Below are positions 1 through 13,060 of a DNA stretch of 64,000 nt, one piece after another (position 1 is the first letter of the stretch; every line of letters begins with the position of its first letter). Location: positions 14,136,001 through 14,200,000 of the forward strand of contig NC_003279.8 in assembly GCF_000002985.6 (NCBI RefSeq). Direction: 5' to 3'. A model generated the notes under the pieces. It saw nothing but the letters and a program-made list of their open reading frames with translations. It was not told the DNA's origin and did no database searches. The position numbers were made by a program, and so were the translations under genes. Source of the DNA: Caenorhabditis elegans (taxonomy: Eukaryota > Nematoda > Chromadorea > Rhabditida > Rhabditidae).

Positions 1-700
1 GAATTTGGAGTCCAAAAAGGCAGATTTTAAGCCCAAAAAGTGAATTTTCACTTCAGAAAGGCAAATTTGTAGTGTTAGACTGTTTGGACTTCGAAAATGT
101 CAATTTAATGCTGAGGGAGTCGATTTTTACCTCATGACTTCCCCCATGAAAAAGTCTATTTTGACATTAAAAAGTTAGTTTTGACGTCAAAATATCAAAA
201 TTTTTACTTCAAAAGGTCAATTTTCACTCCGGAAAGCGAAATTTTTACTTTAAACTATTAATTTTGACCCCGTGCGGGTAAATTTTCACTCAAAACCTCA
301 AAACGACCAATTTCTACCCAAGAAAGCCAATTTTTCACTCCAAAACCGTTGATTTGGGCCCTAAAACGTCAAATTTTCTGTTTTAAACTGCCAATTTTTA
401 CTCAGGAAAGCTAAATTGTTACTCCAAAACTTTAACTGTTGATTTTGACCCTAATAGGCTAAATTTTTACTCAAAATGGTCAATTTCTACCCAAGAAAGC
501 CAATTTTTCACTCCAAAACCGTTGATTTGGGCCCTAAAACGTCAAATTTTTTGTTTTAAATTGCCAATTTTCCAAAAGCGAAATTTTTACCTTAAAATGT
601 CCAAACTTTACAACTTTAAATTTCCGCTAACATGGTAAATTCCCACTACAGAAACCCAAATTTTCCCCTGAAAAAAGTAAAACAGACCCCCTCTAAAGTA
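1..700. repeat. Degenerate AT-rich short repeats with one 172-bp-offset duplication
   Basis: Loose repeats of the form 'caatttttactcc' and 'aaagccaatttttcactcc' fill this stretch. A block of roughly 85 bp starting near 317 (with 'ccgttgatttgggccctaaa') recurs almost exactly near 490, so a direct duplication with a period of about 172 bp is visible. No coding potential is seen. Confidence 0.6.
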
Positions 701-1822
701 TCAAATATCTGTCGAAAAGTCGAAATCTCAAATGTTTTTTCTTTTTACCCCCAACCCCGCCGGCCATAAACCGTCTTCGTGTCGTGTTACCCATCTGGCA
801 CCATGAGAGACGTTGATGCATCGGTTCTCATGAATCTAATACCCGCCGTTTTTTGTTCGGTTGTTGGAGTTGGAGTAAGGAGAATGGATGAGGGTTTTCA
901 GGGAAAATTGGGAACCCCAAAATCTGCAAAATAAGCAAAAGTACTCTGCAATGTAAATTGGCATCACTTTTTGCTCATTTAGATGTGTAAGATTTTGCGA
1001 CTTTAAGCTCAAAAAATCGCAATTTTTAATGAATATCTATAGAAATTAGGGCACTTTGGATCATGTTAAGGAACATTTGAAGTCTGGAAATCGGTTGGAA
1101 TGTAAATTGACATCACTTTTTGTCCGGTAAATTTTCACGACTTTGGCCTCTCATAATCGCAGTTTTGTACAAATTTAGTCGATTTTGCGGTGGTTTTCAC
1201 GGTGTTCCAAGAAAAACCAAAACTTCCTATTATCCAGAGGACCCCCCACCTAATCCAAAAATCCATCCATCCATCCAGCAGCTGCGCGAGTCCTCAAAAC
1301 AATACCCGCCTGAATTTTTCATGAACTTTTCCCGTTCCTTTTGGGAACAAATCGTGAGAGAATCGACACCACCTCTCTGATTTGGTGCTCAATATGAATT
1401 TGGAATGAGCCACCGTGAGCACATTAGCATATTGTATCTCAAGTGGGTTACGCCAGCACAGATCAAAGCGCTTCTAATGATTTGTTACGTGACGGGGGGT
1501 GGCGATAAGCAGCAGATTGCGTTAGATGGAGGCAGGGTCTGGGACAATTTATGACAATTCGGACGGTGGTTTGTTATAATTCGGGCGGTCCATTGTTCCT
1601 TTTACCCCAACAATAACACAAAAAACACTTGAACCGAGTGCAAATTAACCTGTAATTAGGCGAAGAGCACCTCTTTTTCTAATAGGCACGTATTGTTTTA
1701 GAAACGTTTAGAACTTTACCGCCTTTTTTGTGGTCTTCCGGTAAAAATGCCATGTATTGCACTTTACCGGTGCTTTCAGAATGTGGTACAAAACGTTTAA
1801 AAGATACTGGTACCCCACCCCA
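701..1822. other. Gene-less stretch, nothing recognised
   Basis: AT-rich sequence with short open frames only. None has flanking splice consensus or recognisable protein similarity. I see no RNA gene or clear repeat here. Confidence 0.5.
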
Positions 1823-2100
1823 CCCCCCCCCCCTTGACAAGGTACCCCTCTTTGCAAAACCCTGGCATCCCCCTCCCCCTCTCCTCTCTTGTCCCCCTGA
1901 TACCCCCTGGTCCCCCTGATACCCCCGGTCCCCCCTGATACCCCCTAGCCTCCCTGATGCCCCCTAGTCTCCCTGATACCCCCTAGTCTCCCTGATACCC
2001 CCTAGTCCCCCTGATACCCCCGGGTCCCCCTGATACCCCCCCCCCCCCCTGGTCCCCCTGATACTTCCTGGTCCCCCTGATGCCCCCTGGCAAAACTAGA
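1823..2100. repeat. C-rich minisatellite with two embedded poly-C runs
   Basis: A 15-17 bp unit of the type CCCTGATACCCCCTGGT is repeated about a dozen times between roughly 1900 and 2090, with frequent TCC variants. Uninterrupted C runs sit at 1823-1833 and 2036-2049. The strand is almost purine-free on top, so the lower strand is G-rich and could form quadruplexes (inference). Confidence 0.85.
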
Positions 2101-5100
2101 CCTAGAACTCATCCCCCCTGCCCGTATCCTCACATATGTTCCGCTGGCCAATTTATTAGGGAAATTTTTAATTTCCCATCGTCTATAAAACATTTATCCA
2201 TCCCCGCCAGATTCCGTTAAATTTACACTAAATCCACATAGTATCCGAGTCAATTCATTTATGACCCCCCCCCCCCCTCTTGGCGCCAAACCTTCGTGGC
2301 GCCGGGGAGGGTAAGATTGATGAACTAGAAGGGTGCTTACGATAATGATCTAGCAAGAAAGGTTACAATAACCAAATGGGAACACGAGGAGTGGTAACAG
2401 GTGAATGACAAATTGTGACAGGGTGACAAGAGGGCGAGGGGTAACATTTTAAAAAGGAAAAATTGGCAAATCAACTAGGTACCATACCTATGGGAACTTA
2501 GATGTCAGAGTGAAAAGATACCTCATATTTAAGAGCCTTGCTATGTATGGATACTGCTGTGAGTTTAGGACCCTTCACAGCCTGAACTCCTCCGCGCATA
2601 GGGTCTAAACCGATATAGGCTCTTAGAAGACCCTAAGGTGCACCAGCCAAAAAAGCCTTACCATGCCGAGTCCTAGTGATCTCAGGATCCATGATCTCAG
2701 GGAGCACGTATTTCTTCAACCAAATGGTCTAAGCTAATTTAGGCCTTCAGTAGACCTCTATCAAGCTCATGGTTTTTTTTGCAAAGCCTCCCTGGTCTCC
2801 TACAAGCTTAGAGGCCAATCTAGATTTTTAGAACACCCATTTCAAGCCGACCGTCCAGCTTTGACCCTAACCAAACTAGGGCCAACCTAGACTCCCTAGA
2901 CCCCCAAAGTCACTAGATTTCTGCTCCCCAGGACCTTCAATTCGTACTTTTTTCTCTTCTTTTTCATGTCTTTTCTTCTCTCCACCAAACCCCTAATTAT
3001 TGAGAAGGTCCCCCCACAAACTACTAACTAACTTTTTTCGTTAGCAAAGCATAGTAGTAAAGTCACTCTCTTTTTGACCTCCGACAGCGCGTGTCATTGT
3101 CACTGATTGATGATGTTCGTTAGAGCAAAAAAGAGGAAAGGAGCCGCCAAACTAACATATACCTGACCTCACACCAGCAGAGCTTCCCCCTTTTCCAATA
3201 TCTTTGCCTTAATCCGAACCTTCTATATGAATATATATTCATTATTATAATTATTACCCCACCACATTCCTTTTCAAGAGATTTCAAAATGAAAAGTAGT
3301 AGTAGTAGTGTTGAGAAAGAGATTGGAATCTAAATCCGAATGAAGACGCGGAGGGGTCTCTCCATAAAACTAATTGCCGTCGAGTTTGTGATGCGTGACA
3401 ATTTCTTGGCCCTGATGCGCGCAGTAAATCATGAACAGCGGTTGTCAGTAAGAGAAGCGAGTAGGTTGTAAATTGCGCGCGGTACGGTGGTCTTGAAACT
3501 GATACGGTGGGGTACGGTAAAAATTGGCTAAAGTAAAAAATTGGTTCCCACTGGGCTAAATTATGCTTAAATTGAAACTGATGTCACCTGATTTTTAGGA
3601 ATTTTTAAAGAATTTTTGGAACTGAAGTATCTTAAAAATGCTTTAAATTGGTCTAAAATTATCAAAATTTGCAGAAAAGGAACAGAAAATCTAGCTTGAA
3701 AACTCTTGAAATTTTTCACACCTCATAAAAAGTCATGGACAAGGTCGAAAAATGGTTCAAAATTCTGAAAATTGGGAGAAAAACAGCCTGAAGGCTCTCA
3801 AAAGCGGAGAAAATTAGCTTAAAGCATGTGGAATTAACCGAAATCAGCTATCAAAAATCAATCAGAAAAATCAGCTTAAAGTAGCTCGAACCTACCCAAA
3901 CACTGTCAAAATCTGTTCAGATCACCCAAAAAATCTAGAAAAATCTCAAAATTTGGATAAAATATGTGTAAATTAGCCCAACAAATTAGCTGAAAACACG
4001 GAGAAATTGCTCTAAAAACATTAAATTTTCAAAAAAATCACTAAAATCTGTGTAGAATCACTTAGACACCCTGAACAGTCGGTTGCACCATGTTAACCCT
4101 TGCCGAGTTTTGACCAAAAATGGTGCAAAATGTCACAAAAAAGCCTGCGATTTCCCTCAAAATCCATCATCAAAATCCCCTAAAAGCTCAAAATTTGGAC
4201 AAAATAGGTAAAAGTTAGCCTAAACATTTTCAAAATCGGTGAAAATTCACTCTAAAACTGCTAAAACAGTCCTAAACTCGTTACACTGTATAGAAGTACT
4301 GAGGAGCCCTTTATGGCCGGTTGCACCATGATAAAACAGATAAAACTCGTCGAATTTTGGCTAAAACTGATGCGAAATTTTTCTAAAAACCCCCCAAATT
4401 TCCGGAAATTTGTCCCAAAAACTCCAAAATTCCCTCCCAAGGCCAAATCAATGCACTCTTGAGTGCACTTGGCCGACCTCGGACCTCCTTATTCGAACAA
4501 AAGTTTGTGTGTGTGTGTGTGTGTGGACAATGTGTGAATATGACAATAGGGAAGAGTTCACACCGGAAGAGGGGTCTATTCATAACATTCCGAGAGACCT
4601 CCTAGGGGTTATTAAGTGGGTCCAGCTACCAAGTTTTATGACTCTTCCCCCCTACCCCTCACCCTATCCCCCCTTAGTAAGAGTCAACAAAAACAACACA
4701 TTAATTTAGTTTTAGAGCCCAATTCCCCCCCGCGCAGCTGCTCTTTACTTTTATCGTTTACAACATCTAGAAACAACAATGAGTAGTATATGTGACACCT
4801 GTAGGGGAGGAGGTCAGGTATCCATCCCCCCATCAGCTGGCAGGAAGTGGTCCCTGCTATTACCCCCACCCCCCTCCATTAGATTTTATCTAGAAGAAAC
4901 AATGTTTCTTTTTTGAATACCCAATACCTCCATCTTGATAGCACGTTACGCAAGTCACTTTTAATGTTTTCATATACAAAGAGGTACCGCTTAATGTACT
5001 AAAATTGCGTAAGGTGTATCGATGGACTCGTATAAGTTGGCGGGCTAGGTTTTTGAATGGTCTTGGCTGGAAAAAGCAAAAATAGATGATTTACAAATTT

Positions 5101-5150
5101 GAATTTCCCGCCAGCAACTGTATTACTGTAGAAAATGTGAAAAAAGTTTT
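2101..5150. other. Gene-less stretch with a poly-C run and a TG microsatellite
   Basis: Contains a 13-nt C run at 2265-2277 and a (TG)n tract at 4506-4525. The segment around 3500-4300 is a loose array of AAAAT/GAAAA-rich elements in which the motif GGTTGCACCATG appears near 4079 and 4319. No gene is supported. Confidence 0.5.
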
Positions 5151-5189
5151 GGCGGAGATTCAAATTTGTCAAAAAACATATTTTTGGCT

Positions 5190-5620
5190 TGATTTTCAAA
5201 TTTTTTTAAAAAAATGTTTGGCGGGAATTTCAAATTTTCATTGAAAATCTAATTTTGGCGGGAATTTCAATTTTTTGAGAAAAACCAATTTTTTGGCGGG
5301 AAATTCAATTTTTCTGAGAAGCTACATGTTCGGCCAAAAGTTCAAATTTTCTGAGGAAAATCAAATTTGGCGGGAAATTCAAAATTTCAAAGAAAATAGT
5401 TTTGGCGGGAAATTTAAATTTTCTGTGAAAAAAAATTTGGCGGGAAATTCAAAATTTCTGAGAAGAACTGTTTTGGCAGGAAATTCAACATTTCCTCAGA
5501 AAACAAATTTTTAGCGGTAGATTCGAATTTTCTAAGAAACTATATTTTCAAGCGAGAAATTCAAAATTTCAGAGTAATTTTTTTGGCGGGAAATTTGAAT
5601 TTTCTGACAAATTATATACT
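5190..5620. repeat. Tandem diverged GGCGGGAAATTC repeat
   Basis: About ten copies of a 35-55 bp unit containing 'ttggcgggaaattcaa' followed by 'tttctgagaa'. Spacing and spacers vary, so this is an old tandem array. The open frame across it is only the repeat translated. Confidence 0.8.
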
Positions 5621-5874
5621 CAGAAAATTGCTCCCAAAAGCTGAAATCCCCTTCAAACTCCCCCAGAAAAAAAAATCCGAATTTCCCGCCAAATCCCGAA
5701 AATTCGCCAAATCAATTCTATTTGTACACCCATAAATTACACTGTACAGTATCTTGCTTGTAAATCTCCCAAAACTTTCTTTGGGGGAGGTCTACCCTTA
5801 TCAACATCTCCTACCACCGGAATTCGCCCTTGATTGACATGTTTGTTCTTCTACATGTCGTCGTATATTTAGGC

Positions 5875-5891
5875 GGGGGGGGGGGGGGGGG
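5875..5891. repeat. Poly-G tract, 17 nt
   Basis: Uninterrupted run of 17 G, followed by GTATCC. It belongs to the poly-G/C tract class that the FANCJ-type helicase DOG-1 protects from deletion in C. elegans (established knowledge). Confidence 0.9.
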
Positions 5892-7248
5892 TATCCACTT
5901 GAAAACCGAGAAAAGGAGCCGCTATGTGTGTGTGTGTCGGTATTTGGAGAGCATGAAACAATGACAATATGCCTAGGTCACAGGTACTAGAGCCAAGTGG
6001 TTATGGATATAAGGACTCTTTCCTAGATTGTGACATGGTGCATCGATTTTTGCTCAATTTTTCCCATAAATTAGCCAACAATTTCCAAAAACTCACTTGT
6101 AGCCTCTGATCCATCAAGTGAAGGCATTGAGCCTGACATCGAGTCGAAATTAGCTCGTCCGGGCTCACGGAGCCCAATATGAATAGGAGCAGCAGTAGAA
6201 TCATGTGCTGTAAGAGTAAAAATGTGCAAAAAAAAAAAAGAAAAAAAGAAGTTAAAAGAGTTAACGAGCCCAATTTGCATATTTTATGAACTGGCGAAGG
6301 GGGAGAAGAAGATAAATGTAGCTTTTTAGGGGGTAAAAATGCAGTTTTTGAGTTAAAAATTGAAGAAAAATGAGGAAAAGTACAGCAAAAAGCTCAAAAC
6401 TGCTGAGAAATCCGATAAAAACTATGTAAAAAAGGAAAAAAGCACATGGTGCATCGACTAACAAATTTATCGATGCACCATGATTTTTTCTCGAGTTTTC
6501 TCGAATTTTTCGTGATTTTTAAGCTTTCCCTGTTGTTCTCTAAGTTTCTAACATCTTTTTCCGTTTTTTAAATTAAAAAATAACACAAAAAATACCAAAA
6601 AATGCTCAAAAACCTTACAAAAATATGTTAGAAACTCAGGGCAATGCTCACGGTGCATCGATCAATTTTGAAAATCTACGAAAAAAACCTTCAAAACTAA
6701 GAAAAACTCAGAAAAAAGCTCATGATGCATCGAAAAATTAAGGAAATCTACAAAAAAAAACCTTTAAAACTACGAAAATTCAAAAAAAAAGAAGTTATGG
6801 TGCATTGAGAAAAAGAAAAAGGCTTTTCAGAAAAAGGCTTCAAAACTACAAAAAAAATCAGAAAATCCAGAAAAAAGCACATGGTGCATCGACTGATCCA
6901 GTGGAACCGCCAAAAATTCAGAAAAAAAACCCCACGAAAACCCAAAATTGTACAAAATGACCGTAGAACCCGGAAAAATTCGCCCCAAAATCTAATAAAA
7001 TATTATGACAAACGACAAATAACAATAGGGGGCCTCTAAATGATACACGCGTTCCCAAACAAACATATTAAATTCATTGCCCAGGGAGGAGGTACGGGGG
7101 GTGAGGAATGACAAGAAATGGGAGGGGCATGGAGACAAAAGAACCGCCCATCCGTTCTCAGAGACGCAGGGAGGAAAAGGATGGGGGAAGGAAGAGGGGA
7201 AGAGTCTGATTTGGTGAGGGAGCTCAGGGTGATAGGAAAAAGAGTATA

Positions 7249-7446
7249 TTATCGAAAAAATACGATCGCACAAATTTCTCATAATTTATTTTTGATCTAC
7301 CTCTGTTGAACTTGACTCCGCCCCCAATCTTGTTTCCGTTGTTAATTTGTTGTGGCTGTCTTGTAGAAGGTAGGGGAGGAGCCTAATCAACAAGGTAGAT
7401 CAAAAATAAATTATGAGAAAATTGTGCGATCGTATTTTTTCGATAA
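7249..7446. mobile_element. MITE-like inverted repeat, about 54-bp arms
   Basis: The left arm at 7249-7303 (TTATCGAAAAAATACGATCG onward) is the near-perfect reverse complement of the right arm at 7393-7446. About 90 bp of unrelated sequence lie between. The size, long terminal inverted repeats and lack of coding potential fit a non-autonomous DNA element. Its family is not identified. Confidence 0.75.
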
Positions 7447-8021
7447 TAATTTGAAAAATGGTCTGAAAATCTGTTTAAAACCAAAACCACAGAGAAATAC
7501 AGAACACTCATGGTGCATCGACAAATTCTAGGAATTTGAGGAAAAACTTTCAAAACTACGAAAAATTGCAAAAACCCCGGCCAAAAGCTCATGGTGCATC
7601 GATAAATTGGGGGAATTTGCGGGAAAAAAACCTCCAAAACTATTATACGAAAAATTTTTTAAAAATCGAGAAGAACGCTCATGGTGCATCGACAGGTTTG
7701 AAAAATGTATAGAAGAAGGCTTTAAATATACAAAAAATGCAATAAATCTAGAATAAAACACATGGTGCATCAATAAATTTTAAGAATTTGCGGGAAAAAA
7801 ACGTTCCAAACTATGAAATAATTCAAAGACCCCGGAAAAAAGCTTATGGTGCATCGAAAAAAATCTACTAAATTATCTGAAAATTTAAAGCTTATGGTGC
7901 ATTGATTAACACGGTGAATTTCAGAATAATTTATCGAAAAATCAAGAAAAAGCCCTGAAACTTGCCCAAAAATCTTCACAAAATCATGGTGCATCGACCA
8001 AAAAAAAAGGCTGAAAATCAC

Positions 8022-8172
8022 GGTTTGATCTACAAAAAATGCGGGAATTTTTCGCCCAAAAAAATGTGATGTTAGCATTTCTTTTTGTTCTTAATCATGC
8101 GAAATCAGTTGAGAAGTCTGCCCTATTTCTCCCCCATTTTTTGTAGATCTACGTAGATCAAGCCGAAATGAC
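8022..8172. mobile_element. MITE-like palindrome, 'TGATCTACAAAAAATGCGGG' family, copy 1
   Basis: About 150 bp. The left end reads 'ttgatctacaaaaaatgcgg' and the right end carries the reverse complement 'cattttttgtagatc'. Two further copies lie at about 31535-31700 and 50975-51115, in introns of the TRMT10C-like and GOPC genes. Confidence 0.75.
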
Positions 8173-8299
8173 CCACATATGGTGCATCGACAAATTCTCG
8201 GAATTTAGGAAAAGACATTCAAAACCACAAAAAAATTCTGAAAATTCAAGTGAAAGCTCATGGTGCATCAAGTAACTCAGCGGATTCGCTAAAAAAATC

Positions 8300-9339
8300 T
8301 CTTGAAGTCTGCTAAACTAGCTATAAATTAGCCTATTTTGATTAATTTTAAGGTAGAAAAAACGCTGAAAATTTGCTCAAAAGCCAGAAAATGAAGCTTT
8401 TTTTCTCCCGAAAACTTAAACTTTCGCTCAAATTTCTTAGAAAATTCTATTTTTTTAGAGGTACTTTGCCTGGTTTAGTTTGAAATTTCAATTTTATTTT
8501 ACCAGCTTATCTATAGTAATGCTAATGTTTGAAGGTAAATAATGAAGTTATGTGCACACATTTTCAAAATATAGCCTCCCTTAGGACTTAATTAGTGAGA
8601 ATCTTGATAAATACATATATAAGTTCAGGAATCTATAATAAGTATTTCAGTCCAGAGTCATCGGAAAGGAGCTCTTTACAAAAAAGCAAACGGCTCCAGA
8701 AAAAGAAAAGCTCCACAAACAAACAAGAGAAGAGTAAAATAAAAAAAAGAAAGGAAGAAGAAAGAAACCAATTGTGTGTCAAACGTCCCATTTCTTCAGG
8801 CAATTCGAGTATTCCGGGGGACAGAGGAAACAACAAACAATCACCAATTTTTGGTGGCTGGGACTAAAAAGGCAAGGGAAAGGGGAGGGAATGTTCCTTT
8901 AAACAGCTTCCTAATAAATTTTACCGTGTTTGAATAAACTACAAACTACAAAATTTATAGATCTTCTGACATTAAAGCTCACTATCAGAAGTATAAAGCA
9001 TACACCAATAAACTGAGGTTTCTTATAAGGATCTGTATTGAATCTAGACCCCCCCCCCCCTAAACAGGGCTAGGCCACTTCAATGTATCCTAGTAGAGGA
9101 TTAGTCCTCTCCAGAGTGTTAAGTGTCTTGTTGCAGGTATTACGTAATCTTTTTGTGGTGAGCATTATTATGCAACCCCCATAAAATTGGGATTAAAACG
9201 GATGAAATATAGATGAGCAGCGGAGGGAAAATGCCTGGGGGTAGTGTTTTTGGAACCCGGACTAGTACAGATGTTTGGGGGTCCGAAAGACAAAATGTTG
9301 CCAGGAATTTTGAAAAAAATTGTAAAATTCAGCTTAGGG
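8300..9339. other. Gene-less stretch with a 12-nt poly-C run
   Basis: A purine-rich block at about 8690-8780 gives an open frame on the plus strand (8595-8867) with Lys/Ser/Glu-rich content. It has no family resemblance or splice support, so I do not call it a gene. A C run lies at 9049-9060. Confidence 0.45.
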
Positions 9340-10090
9340 TAAGGTGATGTACGATAAAACCGTATCTGCCTACCAGAGGAGTAGGAGCGCGAACATGGTG
9401 CATCGAACGGGCTTATCTTTGACAGCTCACAAATCGGGAACTTTTGGAGTTATTAAGAAGTTGTCAACTAACAAAATATTTGATATTACCTGTTTTATAG
9501 TTTTTAATTTATTTTATACTGATATCTTTAAAATGGATCAAGATACAGGTCGTTAAGTTGGGCTACTCATAAGTTGGGCTAATCGACAGGGCCAATATAT
9601 CTCGTTTTGAATTAGTGATATCAAAAAGGTATTCACTAAAAAAATATTTTTTATTCTATTTTCTATAAAATGTATTTTACTTTACATTAATATCTTCAAT
9701 ACGAAGCGAGTTATGAGCTGCCAAAGTAAGAGGAGGCATGGTACATCGACCGGGCTCAGCTATGGCTTCTTCTAATTCTGCTATTTTCGGTGATATCGAA
9801 AAGTTGTCAACTTAAAAAATACTTTAAATCATTTGTTCTATAAAATGAAATTTATTTCATGCTGCTATCTTGAAAATCGATCGTTCAATTGGGTTACTCA
9901 TGGTGCATCAACCGGGCTTATCTTTAACGCCTCATATCTCGGCGTGTATTTGTGCTATCAAAAAGTTGTCAATTTATAAAATATTTGTTACACCATTTTC
10001 TATAATATGTATTTTATTTTACATAAATATCATCAACACGAACCAAGTTATAAGCTGTCAAATTAAGGGGAGACATGATGCATCGACAAA
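9340..10090. repeat. Tandem array of about 165-bp units
   Basis: Four diverged copies of a unit reading 'atggtgcatcgaccgggctt', then 'atctttgacagctcatatct', then 'atcaaaaagttgtcaact', then 'aaaatatttgatattacc', begin near 9395, 9575 (degenerate), 9740 and 9895. The unit shares its GGTGCATCGA core with the 6.0-8.3 kb family. Confidence 0.75.
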
Positions 10091-10369
10091 CTTTTTTTTG
10101 AAAAAGTTGTTATCCTTTTTGTTCTTTTTCTTTTTTTTGTCCTCTTCCCACATACCAAAAGCGTGAAAGGTGACTGGGCGGGGGAAGGGTGCATAACTAA
10201 TAAGAGCCACTTTTTACCCTTTGCTTATGTCATTTTTTCTTTCTCGACAGAAAAAGAGAGAGGTAGAGACGCAGACACTCTTCCATACACGTAACACACA
10301 ATTGAGCCATTTATCTATGAATGCTCCCCTCCTTTGTCTCCGGGTATTCTTATTAATTTATTGGTCGAG

Positions 10370-10373
<4 letters not shown>

Positions 10374-10412
<39 letters not shown>
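10374..10412. repeat. (GA)n microsatellite
   Basis: About 19 uninterrupted GA dinucleotides. It lies between repeat blocks, with no promoter assignable. Confidence 0.95.
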
Positions 10413-10414
<2 letters not shown>

Positions 10415-10744
10415 AATGACCGTAGCATCCCATTAGACGGTTATTAATTGAAGATTCCATAGAGGGTTGTAAAGAAGGTAGGTATTTTTGTACTAATATA
10501 CATGTCAATTTATTTTGTAGTCGGATTCTTAATCTCTAAAGAGATAAAATACCTGCCTGCCTATTTGCCTATTTCGGCTTGGCAGTCAATTTTGAGAAAA
10601 TCAAAAATAAAAGCAATTTTTTGGATTTCACAGGAGATTCGTAGTCTTGTTTTCCGGTCTCTCCACCGGGATTATACTTGTTTTCAGATATAAAGTTACT
10701 TAAAAATTGAAATTCGGGAAGTATAGCACTGTAATTATAAAAAC

Positions 10745-11200
10745 GGCCCAAAAAAGATTACCGGTTTCGAGCCGAAATTGAAGAGACCCCGGCCATCGGG
10801 TTTGGGCCTCAAAGCCAGACGAAAAAAATAGGCGGACCCCGGAAACCGGGCCACGGAGGACAAAAATTCCGGGGCAAAGAAAAGGAGGGCCCCCGGAAAC
10901 CGGGCCGTGACCGAAATATCAGGGCCAAAAAAAGGGGCGACCGAAAATCTTAAGAATTCTGGACCAAAATAGAAAAACGCCCAAGCCTAAATTGAAAGAA
11001 ACCGAAACCCCCCCCCCCCCCCCCCCCCTAAAAATTTTAGGCCAAAAGTTGGGCCAAAATTTAGGAATGACCTCGGTCACCGGGTCACGAACAATATTTC
11101 CGGCCCAAACTAGAGGAGGACCCCGGAAACGGGCCTTGACAGATGTTTCGGACTGCTATAGAGGTACCCTATTTTTGGCCTAATTTGATAGGGCCCGGTT
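10745..11200. repeat. Tandem CCCCGGAAACCGGGCC repeat with a 21-nt poly-C run
   Basis: Five to six copies of a 60-75 bp unit containing the short palindrome 'ccccggaaaccgggcc' (or diverged forms) and 'ccgaaaatttcaggccaaaa'. The longest homopolymer of the window, 21 C, is at 11008-11028. Confidence 0.75.
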
Positions 11201-11687
11201 GAAAATTTTAGGCCCAAAATGAAAAGGGGAAGCAGTGGACTTAAAGTGATAGGAGACGAAAACTCTCAAAAAATAGAAAAAAATCGATGAAATTTTCAGA
11301 AAAAAACGCATAATTTCTAATCCGAAACGTGGTGTACTACTAAAGTGAAAAAAGATGAAAAGCTCGAGCCGGAAGCATAGGGGATATTCGAAACCCATAA
11401 TTATGCCTTCTCCGATATCACAGCTCTTCCGGTGATGCTCTCTTGCTCCAAATACGAAATAGTAATTTTTAGGCGGCTACTGAGTGAGTTGCCGTCGTCG
11501 AACCTTGCACTTCTCACCTAATCCCCCAACAGATTAGCACTCGCAAAACGCGAGAGAGTATAGGAATTGGTGGGGCACACGTTTGGGATTATAGTTTCCG
11601 GAAGAGAGAAAAATGAAAGATTGGGATGGGGATGGGGGAAAATATAAACAAAAAAGGCCTCGAATTTCTGGAGCAGAACCCATCAGT

Positions 11688-11705
11688 GGGGGGGGGGGGG
11701 GGGGG
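11688..11705. repeat. Poly-G tract, 18 nt
   Basis: Uninterrupted run of 18 G after 'catcagt'. Sequence on both sides (11206-11999) shows no gene. Confidence 0.9.
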
Positions 11706-11999
11706 TAACTGACCACAAAAAAGACGCATAATTCAATTCATCTTGGGGGCACTCATGTTGATTGTTATAGGCTCTTGGGCTCTCTCTAATTAATGAAAAG
11801 AGCAAGAAATAATGTGTTTTTTTGTGTTGGAAATTCATAAGGAGCTGGGAGAAGAAAGGAGAGTTGGAGGAGGGGGCGGGGGATAGATTTTTGTGAGTTT
11901 TAAGACGGAATATTGAAAAAAAAAACCTGGGATTCGTGGATTTAATGAAAAGATGTTACTTTTCAATGTAACATACATATGTAACATTTGGAAATTTTT

Positions 12000-13060
12000 G
12001 TTAGATGGCGACTTTTAGATAGCGTTCATAGTTTTTTGAGCCAGTCTTGTAACATTTAAGATGTTGTAACTACCTACCCATTTAAGCTAGCAGAACAAAT
12101 TTAACTAACAAAATAATTAGCGTAAAATTTCCTACATTTTACTAGTTAACAATATTTTGATAGCATCAGTGGTTTTTGAGATACAGAAGTTATAAGATGT
12201 ACGTCCAAAAATGATTGTGAGCTGCTCTTATCAAAAATTACCATAACTTTTTACTCACTAACGGTATCAAAAATGTTTTAACTAACAAAATAATCAGCGT
12301 AAAATTTCCTACATTTCACTAGTTATTAATATTTTGATAACATCAGTGGTTTTTAAGTTACGCAAGTTTTAAGGTGAGCGCCCAAAAATAGTTGTGAGAA
12401 GGTTTAATCAAAAACCGGTATAATTTTTTACACACTAACGATATCAAAAATGTTTTAACTAACAAAATAATCAGCGTAAAATTTCCTACATTTTACTAGT
12501 TAACAATGTTTTGATAGCATTAGTGGTTTTTGAGATACGCAAGTTTTAAGGTGGGCGCCCAAAAATAGTTGTGAGCAGGTTTAAATAAAAACCGACATAA
12601 CTTTTTACTCACTAACGGTATTAAAAATGTTTTAACTAACAAAATAATCAACGTAAAATTTTCTATATTTTATTAGTTAGCAACTTTCAAATAACATTAC
12701 TGTTTTTTGAGATAAGCATGGTTAAAGGTAGACGCTCAAAAATGTCTGCGAGCGGCTTTTCCTTTAGAGTGATATAACTCCTTGCTCATGAACGCTAGCA
12801 AAAATCTTTCAACTAACAAAATAATTAACGTAAAATTTTTCTATATTTTCTTTCTGAACAACTTTCTTAAAGCGTTAGTAGTTTTTAAGTTACGCAAGTT
12901 ATAAGATATAGTGCCGAAAATGTCTGCGTGCTGCTTTAATCAAAAACCTACATAACTTTTTACAGAATAACGACATCAAAAATATTTCAGCTAACAAAAT
13001 GATCATGATCAGCCTAAAATTTTTTTTATTTTTCTAGCTAACAATTTTTAATGCCTCCTT
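12000..13060. repeat. Satellite of about 175-bp units, six copies
   Basis: The block 'aactaacaaaataatcagcg' followed by 'taaaatttcctacatttta' recurs at about 12108, 12281, 12457, 12634, 12818 and 12992, giving a period of 170-185 bp. Between these markers each unit carries 'agtggtttttgagatacgca' and 'cataactttttactcactaa'. Inner copies are more alike than the edge copies. A related satellite lies at 44.0-44.6 kb. Confidence 0.85.

Larger units (their letters stand above)
6030..8290. repeat. Dispersed GGTGCATCGA element, many copies
   Basis: The core 'atggtgcatcgac' recurs roughly every 80-130 bp, mostly in one orientation (near 6036, 6446, 6653, 6785, 6884, 7512, 7592, 7681, 7765, 7847, 7987, 8178, 8260), with one reverse copy near 6472 facing the copy at 6446. 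The spacers share 'ggaatttgaggaaaaac' and 'caaaactacgaaaaa'-like segments, so the true unit is about 90-100 bp. Single copies recur at 9400, 9745, 9900, 10078, 13407, 48222, 48540 and 55937. Confidence 0.85.

Noticed and set aside
4410..4709. 99-residue plus-strand frame with a VCVCV stretch
   Set aside because: Runs through the TG microsatellite, and no splice sites or family are seen.
8595..8867. 90-residue Lys/Ser/Glu-rich frame
   Set aside because: Composition is explained by purine-rich DNA; there is no supporting splice or conservation signal.
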